NCBI GenBank assembly: GCA_947631945.1
Contig: CANRNI010000029.1
Coordinates: 1 to 36,559, forward strand
Length of the DNA stretch: 36,559 nucleotides
Direction: 5' to 3'
Source of the DNA: an uncultured Clostridia bacterium
GTDB lineage: Bacteria > Bacillota > Clostridia > Oscillospirales > Acutalibacteraceae
Shown: positions 8,351-17,082 of the stretch, one piece after another
How the letters are laid out: the number at the start of each line of letters is the position of its first letter
Position numbering within the stretch: position 1 is the stretch's first letter
The notes under the pieces: model-generated
Databases searched by the model: none
Told to the model about the DNA's origin: nothing
The model's input: only the letters and a program-made list of their open reading frames with translations
Translations under genes and position numbers: made by a program

Positions 8351-11300
8351 TCAAATGCCTCTCTTTCTCATTTTCATTTTCTTTCTAACAACTAGGAATA
8401 CAATCAAAACAACTGCCAAACCAATGACAACGAGCGCTATGTAGAAGATGTAAGAATAATCTACAATTTCGCCACGCTCATTTGCACCGGCCTTGTATTT
8501 CAGATCATACTTCCCATCGCCGTCTTCATCAACATTAAGGATGGTATTCTTGGATTTTGCGGCGACCGTATCGATCACAGTAGACTTTTTTATCTTGATG
8601 TTTGTGAACTTACGGAAATCGGAATACTCGCCGTTTTCATCCATAAAGCCGATAGTGTAATTCATTCTGCCTCTACCGGTACCTTCGATTGAAATGTCAT
8701 AATCATCATCCGCTTTCAATCGAAGCACTTTCACACGGTCGTCCACATCATCTTCGCTGTATTTAGATGTGTTTTCTTCAAATGTCAGCGAACCGAATGA
8801 TGTGCGTGTACTGAGCTTTTCTTCGTTGGAATTCAATGTTTCTCCGTTGTGCGACACTTTAACCTCAACAGGGCAGGCGATGCGAATGTAAATATATTCC
8901 TGACCATTGATCGTATCTGCTATATCCCCGAAAAAGAACACCAAACTGTCCGCATCAGATACCTCATAGTGACATCCTTCGCTTGCGATTCTTTCCATCA
9001 AAGTCTGCGCCGCTGATTGACCACTGTAACCGCCAAAGAATCCAAGCGTATAAATGTAGACCCCTTCGTTTTTGATAGAATCTGCATAAGAAATCAATTC
9101 TTCTCCGACTTTACCCTCATTCGGTTCCCCGTCACTCATCAAAACGATGATTTGCTTTTTGGCGTTGCTGTAATTGAGAAGATTATAAGACTTTACCAAA
9201 CCATCTTCAATATTAGTACTTCCACCATCTGAAATTTCCTCTATCTTTGAAATTAGATTCTCAGCATTCATTGAGAAATCGGAAAGTACTCTTGCAGAAC
9301 CATCATAGGTGACAATAGCAATGCTGGCATCTTCTTGAAGCACAGTATTGATAAATTTAATTGACGCTTCTTTTGTCTGCTGTAGTTTGTCACCCGCCAT
9401 ACTGCCTGACATATCCAAACAAAGAACAATGTCGCGCTCACCTGAGGTTGTTCGCTGTGTCGGCGTTTCGAGAACTTTATCTTCGTTAATTTCATATGCG
9501 CCCCATTCACAAATGAAAGCACGGTCTTCACTGGTGTAATTACCAAAGTCGCCATCATTCCATATTTCACTATACCGTTCATAGAACATACCATACGGTT
9601 CGCTGTAGGAATTTGGTTCACCGTAAGCCCAGTTTGAATAACTAAATTCTTCGTTGTTGACCCATCGCCAATCATTATAGCCGGTATCATGCAAACCAAA
9701 GTAGGCACCTGTCACATTAAAGCTGTTTAACAAAGAGTAAGCAAATGAGTTTTCTTCTCGGGTCGTCAAAGTCGCGAGATACCCGTTTCTTGCACGGCAA
9801 TATTCCTGCGCTTGTTCCCATGTAGTTACCTGCGGAATATTATATATGTAATAATAATGCCCATTGAATTCTTTGACACCTGTCGGAAGATCAGATTGAT
9901 CAAACTCTCCGTAAGGTCTGCCAAATTTTGTTTTGATTTGCAAAACGCCTGTCGGCGCATCTGTGCGCACATGTACACTGAAAGATTTTGTTTTGCTCTT
10001 GTCGGCGTTGTCCGTAAGAAGAAAACTGTATTTTCCCATTTCGAGATCAAGAGCAGGAGCTTCCGGTTTGTCTACAGTAACGGTCTTGCTGTATGCCGTG
10101 CCATTTTCGCTTTTACCTTTAATCGTAGCGGTATAGTTATCATACAACGATTCGTTGACATCCCTGACCTGCAATTCAGGATTCACGTTGACGCTGTAAT
10201 CAAAGCCAAATGCCGTAGCAAATTCTATATCTTTCAGTTTTTGATCGTCCCGAGCTTTGATCGACTTTGAGTATGTTTTATTCCCCGTAAAATTATCAAT
10301 AATCGTTATTGTATAATCGCCTTTCGGCAAATTCAGCTCGTAGGGATCTGTAGAATCAACAGAGATTTCCTCGTGATAATCTTTCTTAATCCAGCCCCAT
10401 TTGAACCAGCCATTGAACTCTTTACCATCAATAACAATTGTGTAGTCGTCGTAGGCAAGTCCATTTTTATCAAAAACCTTCACTTCAGAATTAGTGTCAT
10501 ATTTTTTCCCTGAATCATCGTCTTTCAAAATTCCAACCATTTCAAAAGCCTTTTGTATACATTCCTTTTCTGCGTCAGAAAAGTTCAATATTGCAGCTGT
10601 TGTTTCCATATTCCTTGCTAACATTAAAAAGGAGCAATTTACCGGTAAAAGATAAAGTGTCCGATACCATAGTTTTGCAAGCTTGTCATTGGAAATTGCG
10701 GTATATTTTCCGTTGAGTCCATTGCTCATGAGATACGCAGCATGCGATACAACAGTTGAATGACCATGAACATAATCTTCAGACCAAGTTTTTCCATCTT
10801 CAACCCATTTCCCATTTTTGTCCTGTGAAGCAACATCAGGATACCCATTCTTCGAAGGATTATTGATGGTTCTCCGCCCATGAACCCAATCACAATTATT
10901 GTTCAATTCTTTGTCGTTCCAATAATCCTCAACTAATTCGCCAAAAGTGTCTGAATATCCTTCCATAATGGCACCACTTTCTGTTTCATACGCCATTCCG
11001 CTTATAGAACCTTCCACAACATGAGTATATTCATGACCAATCAAATCCAATGAATACGAATCATTAAAAGATATCATAAAATTAGACGCATTAGCATATG
11101 GTCCCGTGCTATCGGAATTGTGATAAAAAACCTTTAAATTTCCACCTCGTTTTTCACTGGATTTTGTTGCAAATCCAGTAACGCCTAAAACATCTTTATA
11201 AAAATCATAGGCTAAAGCAGTGTTGTTGTGGGCAGTAATTGCAGAAGTGTCTCCCCAATTGTTATCGTCAGATGAAACTATGGAAGGTCTGTTTCCATTG

Positions 11301-12619
11301 GACAAATAGTAAGTCATATCATCGTCTATACACCGTTGTCCAATTTCAGTTTCAGCAAACTCATAAAAATCCGATGCAACGATATTTCCTTCATCATCGC
11401 GCACCACAATTGTTTCATTTGATGGATCATTAGGATTGGCAGTTTTGTCATCGGGATCAATAAAATAGTACCGACCCGTCTGTGGATCCACAATGCTAAA
11501 AAAGAGCTTTAGCACTGCATTTTGTGCATCATATGTCTCAATTTTTCTTTCTTCATCGATTAAAAAGTATGTGTTGTCTTTATGAGATACATTGAAGATA
11601 ATGCTGTTCCCATTAGAATCAGTCCCTGTTGCCCTTTCAGAATCCGTATATAGATTTGATAAACATGAAAAGACCGTCCCAGTTTGCATGCTGGCAATAA
11701 TGGTAAAATCTTTTGTCTGTTGTGCATCGAAGCAAATAACTAAGTATTCTCCACACAGTTCACAAACTCCGTCTTTTTCAAAGAGGAACCGAGTAACTTG
11801 CTTTTTGCTCCTTATTATAAGACAATTTGAGGCATCATAACCAGAATCTTTGAAATATGAATCAGATAAATACGATCGAATTGATTTTTTAACCTCACTT
11901 TCACTGATATTCTCATTTAAGTCAATGCCCCTTGAAATCTCAATAGCATTAGACGTAATACCCTGTGCATTTCCGTTGTTATCTGCCACAACAACAATTG
12001 TTTTTCCATACACAGGAATATCCTGATAATTCTGCTGTAAACGATAATAAGTGAGCTCGCCGACAGTATCTTCTTTAAGCAATGTCAGCTCATCCGTTGC
12101 CGTCTGAAGTCCCAACTGGCTGGCGGCGTTTTGCGCTGCCTTAATTGCTTCATCAGCATTTGTGATTTTTTCATCGGTGAATTTCCCGGGAATGCTTGCA
12201 AAATGCGTCTCTTCCGGTTCTTCTTTTTCATAGCCAAACAGCCCCATAACCTTTTCGATAAACGGAATATCAGCAATATCAAAATAAACCAAAGCGCAAG
12301 AAACCGAACCTGCAAGAATAGCAAGCGCAAGGATAAGAGCCAAAAATTTTAAGAAGAAGCGCTTCGTTTTCTGCCCGAAGGACATGGCAGCTCGTTTTTC
12401 TTTTTTTCGACGTTTTTTCTCTGCTTTTTTTAACACCTTTTTCTCTTCGTGCGTTAATTTTACAGGCTTTTCAGGTGCAGCAGCATCTTCGGAAACTACT
12501 CTGCCTATCTTTCTTGTGTTATTCTCATTGGTATTTCCGACGCGCTGCGCCGCATTACATTTCGGGCAAGAACCGTCCCAGTTTAGCGGACTTCCGCACT
12601 TTCCGCAAAATTTTGCCAT
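8351..12619 (-). CDS. Giant surface protein: zinc ribbon, TM, FTP, M4 metallopeptidase, C-type lectin, vWA, TM
   Basis: About 1,422 residues from ATG 12619, which follows GGGGGGAG by 6 bases; a start at 12652 has no site. Order, in residues: zinc ribbon FCGKCG...CPKC (3-22); Lys/Arg-rich segment (55-85); TM helix (88-110); FTP/PepSY-like propeptide (about 140-320); M4 thermolysin domain (about 440-700) with HEYTHVVEG (near 529), ESGAIMEGYSD supplying the third zinc ligand, and HGHSTVVSHAAYLM (near 620). Then two Ig-like repeats (715-900); a C-type lectin domain (915-1040) with WEQAQEYC, YFGLHD, WND and AFICEW; a vWA domain (1063-1235) with intact MIDAS DMSGSM...GGST...SDGEPNEG; a beta-rich stalk; TM helix (1390-1413) and basic tail. 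Both ends should be cytoplasmic, with a large external loop. Active-site residues look complete. Substrate and target unknown. Confidence 0.85.
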   Translation of the reverse strand: MAKFCGKCGSPLNWDGSCPKCNAAQRVGNTNENNTRKIGRVVSEDAAAPEKPVKLTHEEKKVLKKAEKKRRKKEKRAAMSFGQKTKRFFLKFLALILALAILAGSVSCALVYFDIADIPFIEKVMGLFGYEKEEPEETHFASIPGKFTDEKITNADEAIKAAQNAASQLGLQTATDELTLLKEDTVGELTYYRLQQNYQDIPVYGKTIVVVADNNGNAQGITSNAIEISRGIDLNENISESEVKKSIRSYLSDSYFKDSGYDASNCLIIRSKKQVTRFLFEKDGVCELCGEYLVICFDAQQTKDFTIIASMQTGTVFSCLSNLYTDSERATGTDSNGNSIIFNVSHKDNTYFLIDEERKIETYDAQNAVLKLFFSIVDPQTGRYYFIDPDDKTANPNDPSNETIVVRDDEGNIVASDFYEFAETEIGQRCIDDDMTYYLSNGNRPSIVSSDDNNWGDTSAITAHNNTALAYDFYKDVLGVTGFATKSSEKRGGNLKVFYHNSDSTGPYANASNFMISFNDSYSLDLIGHEYTHVVEGSISGMAYETESGAIMEGYSDTFGELVEDYWNDKELNNNCDWVHGRRTINNPSKNGYPDVASQDKNGKWVEDGKTWSEDYVHGHSTVVSHAAYLMSNGLNGKYTAISNDKLAKLWYRTLYLLPVNCSFLMLARNMETTAAILNFSDAEKECIQKAFEMVGILKDDDSGKKYDTNSEVKVFDKNGLAYDDYTIVIDGKEFNGWFKWGWIKKDYHEEISVDSTDPYELNLPKGDYTITIIDNFTGNKTYSKSIKARDDQKLKDIEFATAFGFDYSVNVNPELQVRDVNESLYDNYTATIKGKSENGTAYSKTVTVDKPEAPALDLEMGKYSFLLTDNADKSKTKSFSVHVRTDAPTGVLQIKTKFGRPYGEFDQSDLPTGVKEFNGHYYYIYNIPQVTTWEQAQEYCRARNGYLATLTTREENSFAYSLLNSFNVTGAYFGLHDTGYNDWRWVNNEEFSYSNWAYGEPNSYSEPYGMFYERYSEIWNDGDFGNYTSEDRAFICEWGAYEINEDKVLETPTQRTTSGERDIVLCLDMSGSMAGDKLQQTKEASIKFINTVLQEDASIAIVTYDGSARVLSDFSMNAENLISKIEEISDGGSTNIEDGLVKSYNLLNYSNAKKQIIVLMSDGEPNEGKVGEELISYADSIKNEGVYIYTLGFFGGYSGQSAAQTLMERIASEGCHYEVSDADSLVFFFGDIADTINGQEYIYIRIACPVEVKVSHNGETLNSNEEKLSTRTSFGSLTFEENTSKYSEDDVDDRVKVLRLKADDDYDISIEGTGRGRMNYTIGFMDENGEYSDFRKFTNIKIKKSTVIDTVAAKSKNTILNVDEDGDGKYDLKYKAGANERGEIVDYSYIFYIALVVIGLAVVLIVFLVVRKKMKMRKRGI

Positions 12620-12701
12620 ATGCTGCTCCCCCCTTTTTGATTGATTCTCCATCTTCGATGAATCAAATTTCCCCTAATGATTACAAGTGTTTTTCCATTT
12701 C

Positions 12702-14381
12702 TCAGTTAAACTGATAGTACATGAATCCTTTTGCGGTGTATATGGTACCGCAAAAACTGTCCGTTCCCTGTGAGAACATGATTTTTCCGTCAGATGTCAG
12801 ACACCAGCTGTTATTCTCTTGCAAGCTCGGATCCCATACATATTTCTCATTTAGCAAAAGCCCAGCACTGTGATTTGGCCAATAGTTAAATTCAAATCTT
12901 AATTTAAAGTCATCGTCAATATGATAATGGCCGAAATAATGCCCCTCGCTATTATCCGCAGTTACAGATCCCATAAAATAATCCCCGGATGTATGTGTTG
13001 CATTAGGTTTAAGTTTGTAGTAAGTAATATTTTTCTCAAACTTAATTCTGTTCCCGTTTTCGTCATACCATTCATTGCCGACCAATGTTGCCCAAATTAT
13101 ATCAGGCGACAAATTGACAGAAGATATATTATTTGAAGCAGTTGTCGTTTCCTGTTCGCTTCCCGAATAATTTGAATGCGAATTTTGATCTACTGGGTAC
13201 AAATCTGTTCCTGTACATTCCTTAACAGCAGCGTTTGGTGATGCTGTCTTATATGTAAGTGAAAAATATTCACCGTTGTATGAAGCCGCGCCTGTAAATT
13301 CATTGCCGTCAAGATCTTTCCATGTTACATTTGATTTCTCTCCGTTTTTACTAATCTTGAAGACGGTTCCACGATCCACGTAAACCGGATAGCCTGTCTG
13401 CCCGACTTGTCTATATACCACAGTAATCTCATCAGATGTTTCGTTAGTCACATATAATTGTTGATAGCCGCTACTAATTCCACTATCTCCACGAACGCTG
13501 AATTCAGCTTCATACAATTTGCTTTCACATAATTTTGTCCATTTGAGCGTGACTTCTTCGCCAAATTGATCTACTTTAGCATTATATTCGCTTTCTGTAA
13601 TTTCTTGTTGATTATCCTCGGAACCTGTATAATATTTCGTTCCATAATCGGTATATTCAATACTAAAATCCGCTTTAACTTCTGGAGAAGCACTGTTCTC
13701 TTCAAGCTGATAATATGTTTCACCTGAGTACATGGCACCACCCGAACCATAGTAGCTGATGTAACCGTTCGTGTGGATTGAATAGCTTGCTCGAGCGCCG
13801 AATGTCCATAGGCTGAATAGACGTTTAACTTGTCCATTTTCATAACCGAGTATATCAACAATATGTTGACCGGCTTCGTCACCGTAATCAATGCTGATGA
13901 TTAACTCAGGAACATCGTCATTACTGATATCGAGAAAGCAATAGGACAGTGGATATTCTATACCACTAAATTCTCTGCTGATTTCGGGGTTGACTTTAGA
14001 AATATCATACTCGTTTTTATCGTCCCATTCGTCTTCATCATTTGAATAGTAGTTATTCGCAAAAGCATCTTTATATGTCTTCAAAACTGCGGAATATGCT
14101 GTTTCCGGAGAAAAATCGCCCTCAGTTATATTGCCATTCTCCTCATTTGATGCAGATTGTTGCTCTGAATTATTGTTTCTCAAAAAAGGAAAATCGATTA
14201 AGCCTTGATGGTTAGCAAACAAAGCGCCTGCAACTGCAACACCGAGAAATACAACCGCGAGCATAGCAGGCAGAAGTTTTTTGCTTTTTTTCTTCTTGAA
14301 TTGCTCTGTAACAACATCGCAATTCGGGCATTTGTCATTCTCGTTTAACGGATTTCCGCATTTCACGCAAAATTTAGGCAT
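12702..14381 (-). CDS. Zinc-ribbon, single-TM protein with large extracellular region
   Basis: 559 residues; ATG at 14381 follows GGAAGGAG at good distance. Starts MPKFCVKCGNPLNENDKCPNC (zinc ribbon), then KKKKSKK and a TM helix (LLPAMLAVVFLGVAVAGALFA, about residues 35-55). Outside, residues 115-215 hold YCFLDISNDDVPELIISIDYG, the calcium-loop-like 'DGvPELii' motif of a domain frequent in clostridial secreted proteins, followed by SYSIHTNGYISYYGSGGA. Residues 280-375 look like a beta domain (YVTNETSDEITVVYRQVGQT...FTGAASYNGEYFSLTYK). The C-terminal 130 residues (WATLVGNEWYDENGNRIKF...FMYYQF) resemble a lipocalin-like or DUF-type 'threshold of detection' beta barrel. Not assignable to a named function. 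It lies directly upstream of the giant peptidase-lectin-vWA gene and is probably in one transcript with it. Confidence 0.75.
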   Translation of the reverse strand: MPKFCVKCGNPLNENDKCPNCDVVTEQFKKKKSKKLLPAMLAVVFLGVAVAGALFANHQGLIDFPFLRNNNSEQQSASNEENGNITEGDFSPETAYSAVLKTYKDAFANNYYSNDEDEWDDKNEYDISKVNPEISREFSGIEYPLSYCFLDISNDDVPELIISIDYGDEAGQHIVDILGYENGQVKRLFSLWTFGARASYSIHTNGYISYYGSGGAMYSGETYYQLEENSASPEVKADFSIEYTDYGTKYYTGSEDNQQEITESEYNAKVDQFGEEVTLKWTKLCESKLYEAEFSVRGDSGISSGYQQLYVTNETSDEITVVYRQVGQTGYPVYVDRGTVFKISKNGEKSNVTWKDLDGNEFTGAASYNGEYFSLTYKTASPNAAVKECTGTDLYPVDQNSHSNYSGSEQETTTASNNISSVNLSPDIIWATLVGNEWYDENGNRIKFEKNITYYKLKPNATHTSGDYFMGSVTADNSEGHYFGHYHIDDDFKLRFEFNYWPNHSAGLLLNEKYVWDPSLQENNSWCLTSDGKIMFSQGTDSFCGTIYTAKGFMYYQFN

Positions 14382-14411
14382 AATGAACTCCTTCCTCTAC
14401 GCTCAAGTAAA

Positions 14412-14449
14412 TAAAGCCGCCGCATTCTTACAAATCCACAGCGGCTTTA
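14412..14449 (-). terminator. Terminator between the two zinc-ribbon transcription units
   Basis: AAAGCCGC and GCGGCTTT pair across a 20-base loop just after the stop of the 138-residue membrane-protein gene. On the minus strand the stem is followed by ATTTACTTG, so the T-run is weak. It may be a partial terminator that lets some transcription into the downstream genes. Confidence 0.5.
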
Positions 14450-14453
14450 AACA

Positions 14454-14870
14454 TTAATCAGTATTTTTATTTGTCAGATCGTCAACAACCGGAACATTAA
14501 CCGAACCTTGGCTTAAAGCCTTAAAGCCAAGAACAATAAACAATACTGTTTTAATCAATCCAATTGCCGAAATTAAAACGGTTACTATCTTTGAAACAAT
14601 TGACAGATAAAAGCTTCCATTAAAGACACTCACAATACTGCCGATAAATTCGATGATATCGGGAATTAATCCGATAAGTGCCGACAACAAAGAAAAAGCA
14701 ACTGTCAACAGTAAGGCTTTAACCGCAGTTTTTCTCAGCCATTGATTATTTTCTACCAAGAGGATATAACCAAACAGCAGAATTGCTGCTATATAGCCTC
14801 CGAAATAACAGGCAAAGTATGTAATAAAGCCCATCAATCCTACCGAAATACCTAATTTTGTTTTTTGCAT
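14454..14870 (-). CDS. Small polytopic membrane protein of unknown function
   Basis: 138 residues, ATG 14870 after GGAGGG with 8-base spacing. Four hydrophobic stretches can be seen: GLMGFITYFACYFGGYIAAILLFGYILL (residues 11-38, possibly two passes), AVKALLLTVAFSLLSALIGLI (48-68), IVSKIVTVLISAIGLIKTVLFIVLGF (91-116). A short polar tail ends DDLTNKNTD. No motif identifies a family; size and shape are like DUF4870 or YIP1-type accessory membrane proteins, but I would not assign it. It starts 18 bases after the four-ribbon protein gene, so the two are surely co-transcribed, suggesting a membrane partner for that soluble zinc protein. Confidence 0.7.
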   Translation of the reverse strand: MQKTKLGISVGLMGFITYFACYFGGYIAAILLFGYILLVENNQWLRKTAVKALLLTVAFSLLSALIGLIPDIIEFIGSIVSVFNGSFYLSIVSKIVTVLISAIGLIKTVLFIVLGFKALSQGSVNVPVVDDLTNKNTD

Positions 14871-14888
14871 AGTTCAATCCCTCCGTTT

Positions 14889-15632
14889 TTAATTAAGCGG
14901 TGTACCGCATTCTGTACAAAATGCCGAACCATTATCCATCAACGCACCACACGATGAACATTTCTTTTTGTCTGGATTAGAATCATTATCTCTCTGCGAT
15001 GACGAATAGATGTCGATTGAAGAATCATCTAATGAAAAACCGCAAGCTGTACAGAATTTCAAATCTTTTCTAAGCGCAGCACCACAGGATGGGCAAACAT
15101 TTGAGTTGCCTATATCCGTAGCCGATGCTGCCGGTAATACCGGTGCTCCTGATTGATCTACAGTTTGAACAGGTTTCACCAAAGGTTTTCCGCAAGAAGT
15201 ACAAAAGCGAAGATTTTTATCAACAATTGCTCCGCAACCCTCACATTTCATATGATTTTCGTCAAGCACAACATTTATTTTAGGCATCGGCGAACCGCAG
15301 GCACTGCAAAAAGCAACGTTGTTTGCCACTTCGGCACCACATTTTTCACATCTTGTAACCCCCTTGATTTCTTGTATCTGTGTTTTAAGAGCATCTATCT
15401 TATTTTGGGAGGAAACAATAGAACCAATCAACGCGCTGAAATCAGCATCATAATCTTGAGGATGAAGAGTAACATAAAGTTTTCCAATTTTATAATACGA
15501 GTTATTAATTTTCTTTTCTTCTTCCGACACAGCAGAATTCAGTCGCGCAACATCTGCTAATGCCCGACCTTTACTTACAGCACTTTCTCCTGCTAAAGAT
15601 ATTTTTTTACCAATGCCATCAAAAAAAGCCAT
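14889..15632 (-). CDS. Soluble protein with N-terminal helical domain and four zinc ribbons
   Basis: 247 residues; ATG 15632 follows AGGAGG by 7 bases. Residues 1-90 (MAFFDGIGKKISLAGESAVSKGRALADVARLNS...) are helical and polar, similar to the N-terminal part of many clostridial 'zinc ribbon domain-containing' proteins. Four four-cysteine ribbons follow: CEKCG..CSACG, CEGCG..CTSCG, CPSCG..CTACG and CSSCG..CTECG. There is no signal peptide or TM helix, so it should stay in the cytoplasm, where the ribbons of the neighbouring membrane proteins also face. It is the first gene of the minus-strand cluster. A scaffold or adaptor role for the membrane-bound ribbon proteins is an inference from matching domains and gene order, nothing more. 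Confidence 0.75.
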   Translation of the reverse strand: MAFFDGIGKKISLAGESAVSKGRALADVARLNSAVSEEEKKINNSYYKIGKLYVTLHPQDYDADFSALIGSIVSSQNKIDALKTQIQEIKGVTRCEKCGAEVANNVAFCSACGSPMPKINVVLDENHMKCEGCGAIVDKNLRFCTSCGKPLVKPVQTVDQSGAPVLPAASATDIGNSNVCPSCGAALRKDLKFCTACGFSLDDSSIDIYSSSQRDNDSNPDKKKCSSCGALMDNGSAFCTECGTPLN

Positions 15633-15719
15633 ACCAAATCCTCCTAAAATTTATAAATTTAAGCACTTGTCTTATAGTACAACATAAGCCGCATTTCTCC
15701 CGTAGTCATTCTTGCAATT

Positions 15720-15744
15720 TTCCTAGAGTAACCTACTCTACGAA
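15720..15744. repeat. Palindrome copy 1 (inverted partner of 17101-17125)
   Basis: Arms TTCCTAGAGTA and TACTCTACGAA flank a 3-base centre ACC. Apart from one base in the left arm it is the reverse complement of the sequence at 17101-17125 (24 of 25 bases). It lies just left of the integrase terminator, where the left attachment site of the prophage is expected. Candidate integrase-binding or crossover site; it could also form an RNA hairpin. Confidence 0.7.
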
Positions 15745-15790
15745 AAAGCCGCCGAACCCTTTGATTACTTTGGGGTTCAGCGGCTTTCTG
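15744..15790 (-). terminator. Strong bidirectional-looking terminator after the integrase gene
   Basis: Arms AAAGCCGCCGAACCC and GGGTTCAGCGGCTTT pair with one G-T position around a loop rich in T. On the minus strand the stem is followed by TTTTTCG. It lies 22 bases past the integrase stop and separates the prophage from the zinc-ribbon cluster. Confidence 0.8.
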
Positions 15791-15808
15791 ACGGCTGAAA
15801 ACGACGGC

Positions 15809-16930
15809 TTATCCTGTGGTCAAAAACGTCGAGAGCCGATTCATATTCTCTTGTTTCAGCTCCATAGACGGGTGGACATAGCGGTTTAAGGTTATATTTA
15901 CGCTTGCGTGACCTAATATTTCGCTTAAACTTTTAATGTCAAATCCCAATTCTACGCATCTTGTTGCAAATGTATGCCGTAATGCGTGGAAATTCACTTC
16001 CGGGATGCCGCAGGCATTTGTTGCCGACTTGAACTGATTTTCAAGACACCTCGGCTCAATAAAGCTGTGCACCATTCCCGTCAAAAGAAAAGCATCATCC
16101 TGTTTGCGGGACGAAATCAGCAGTTGCAGCATCTCCTCAGGGATTGGTATTTTTCTGACGGAGCAATTGCTTTTCGGTGTCTGCACAACCACCTTTGTTT
16201 TCTTCTCACTTCTATCGTCTGCCTGGATCCGCTGCATAGATTTGTGCACATACAAGTACTGTTCATCAATATGGATATCACCCCAGGTGAGCGCACAAAC
16301 TTCCCCGATTCGCATTCCGGTGTAGAGACACAGTAATATTCCCAGGTTGCACGGTGTTAGATTATTGCACAAATATCTGCTCAGAAGTGTCTGTTCACAA
16401 CGGCTCAAAATCCTCATAGGCTTTTGAATTTGTCGGATGGAGACGTTCCCAATGGCAGAAACGGCAACATTCAACTCTGAATTTGCGTAATCAAGTACAT
16501 TTTTCAGTACCGAAACGATACTGTTCACAGTTTTTGGAGCAAGTCCGTTCCGATCGATGCCGCCTTCTGTTAACAGTTGTCGACTGAATTGAAGCACCTC
16601 ACTGCGCGTGATTGATTGAACGGAATTATCTCCGAACGAGGGTATCAAATACAGTCTTAATATGTTCGAGTATTTAGAATAACTCGATACTTTCAACTGA
16701 GGTTTCTGCGTATTCAGCCAGTCTGATGAAACACTTTCAAAAGTCAAAGATGTTGTTAGCGACGGACTGTTGGATTTAGCTTTTAGAATCTCAAGCTTCT
16801 GTTCTGTTTCTTCATATGTTTTTCCGAAAACAGAACCGTATTTGATTTTTCCGTCGACTCTTTCCTTCTGATACCGACCCTCCCAACGGCCGTCTTTTCG
16901 TAAATAGATATTCTTTCCTTTCTTTGGCAC
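15809..16930 (-). CDS. int: Tyrosine-family site-specific integrase
   Basis: About 373 residues from the GTG at 16930, which has AGGAGG 8 bases upstream; the GTG at 16939 overlaps that site and is less likely. An N-terminal AP2-like arm-binding part (KNIYLRKDGRWEGRYQKER...YGSVFGKTYEE) is followed by a SAM-like core-binding domain (WLNTQKPQLKVSSYSKYSNILRL) and the catalytic domain. The catalytic set is complete: Arg in TGMRIGEVCAL (near 203), HALRHTFATR (near 313), His in GHAS and the Tyr in LNRYVHP (near 348). This is the Tn916/phage-type recombinase that inserts and excises the element. It is transcribed outward at the left end of the prophage, flanked by two inverted palindromes. Confidence 0.93.
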   Translation of the reverse strand: MPKKGKNIYLRKDGRWEGRYQKERVDGKIKYGSVFGKTYEETEQKLEILKAKSNSPSLTTSLTFESVSSDWLNTQKPQLKVSSYSKYSNILRLYLIPSFGDNSVQSITRSEVLQFSRQLLTEGGIDRNGLAPKTVNSIVSVLKNVLDYANSELNVAVSAIGNVSIRQIQKPMRILSRCEQTLLSRYLCNNLTPCNLGILLCLYTGMRIGEVCALTWGDIHIDEQYLYVHKSMQRIQADDRSEKKTKVVVQTPKSNCSVRKIPIPEEMLQLLISSRKQDDAFLLTGMVHSFIEPRCLENQFKSATNACGIPEVNFHALRHTFATRCVELGFDIKSLSEILGHASVNITLNRYVHPSMELKQENMNRLSTFLTTG

Positions 16931-17047
16931 GGGTATCACCTCCTGCTTATTATTCTAATCGGGGAGAGGCTCGTTTCGAATAAAAAATCAAAATTTCAGC
17001 AAAGAACTTGTAGAACTTGTAAATTTTATAAAGACAACGTTTACATC

Positions 17048-17076
17048 TTGACAACAGCTGCGACATCACTTATAAT
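17048..17076 (+). promoter_or_regulatory. Consensus sigma-A promoter
   Basis: TTGACA at 17048-17053 and TATAAT at 17071-17076 with a 17-base spacer: a perfect consensus pair. It points rightward, yet the only frames downstream are on the minus strand; the transcript would meet a perfect palindrome at 17101 and a terminator at about 17141-17168. Confidence 0.8.
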
Positions 17077-17082
17077 AATAAA

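Noticed and set aside
9812-10270. A 152-codon plus-strand frame within the giant surface-protein gene
   Set aside because: It is antisense to intact Ig-like repeat coding sequence and lacks a ribosome site.
15633-15719. A clear promoter for the zinc-ribbon cluster
   Set aside because: Several TATA-like and TTG-like words exist, but none form a pair with 16-18 base spacing, so no promoter is called.
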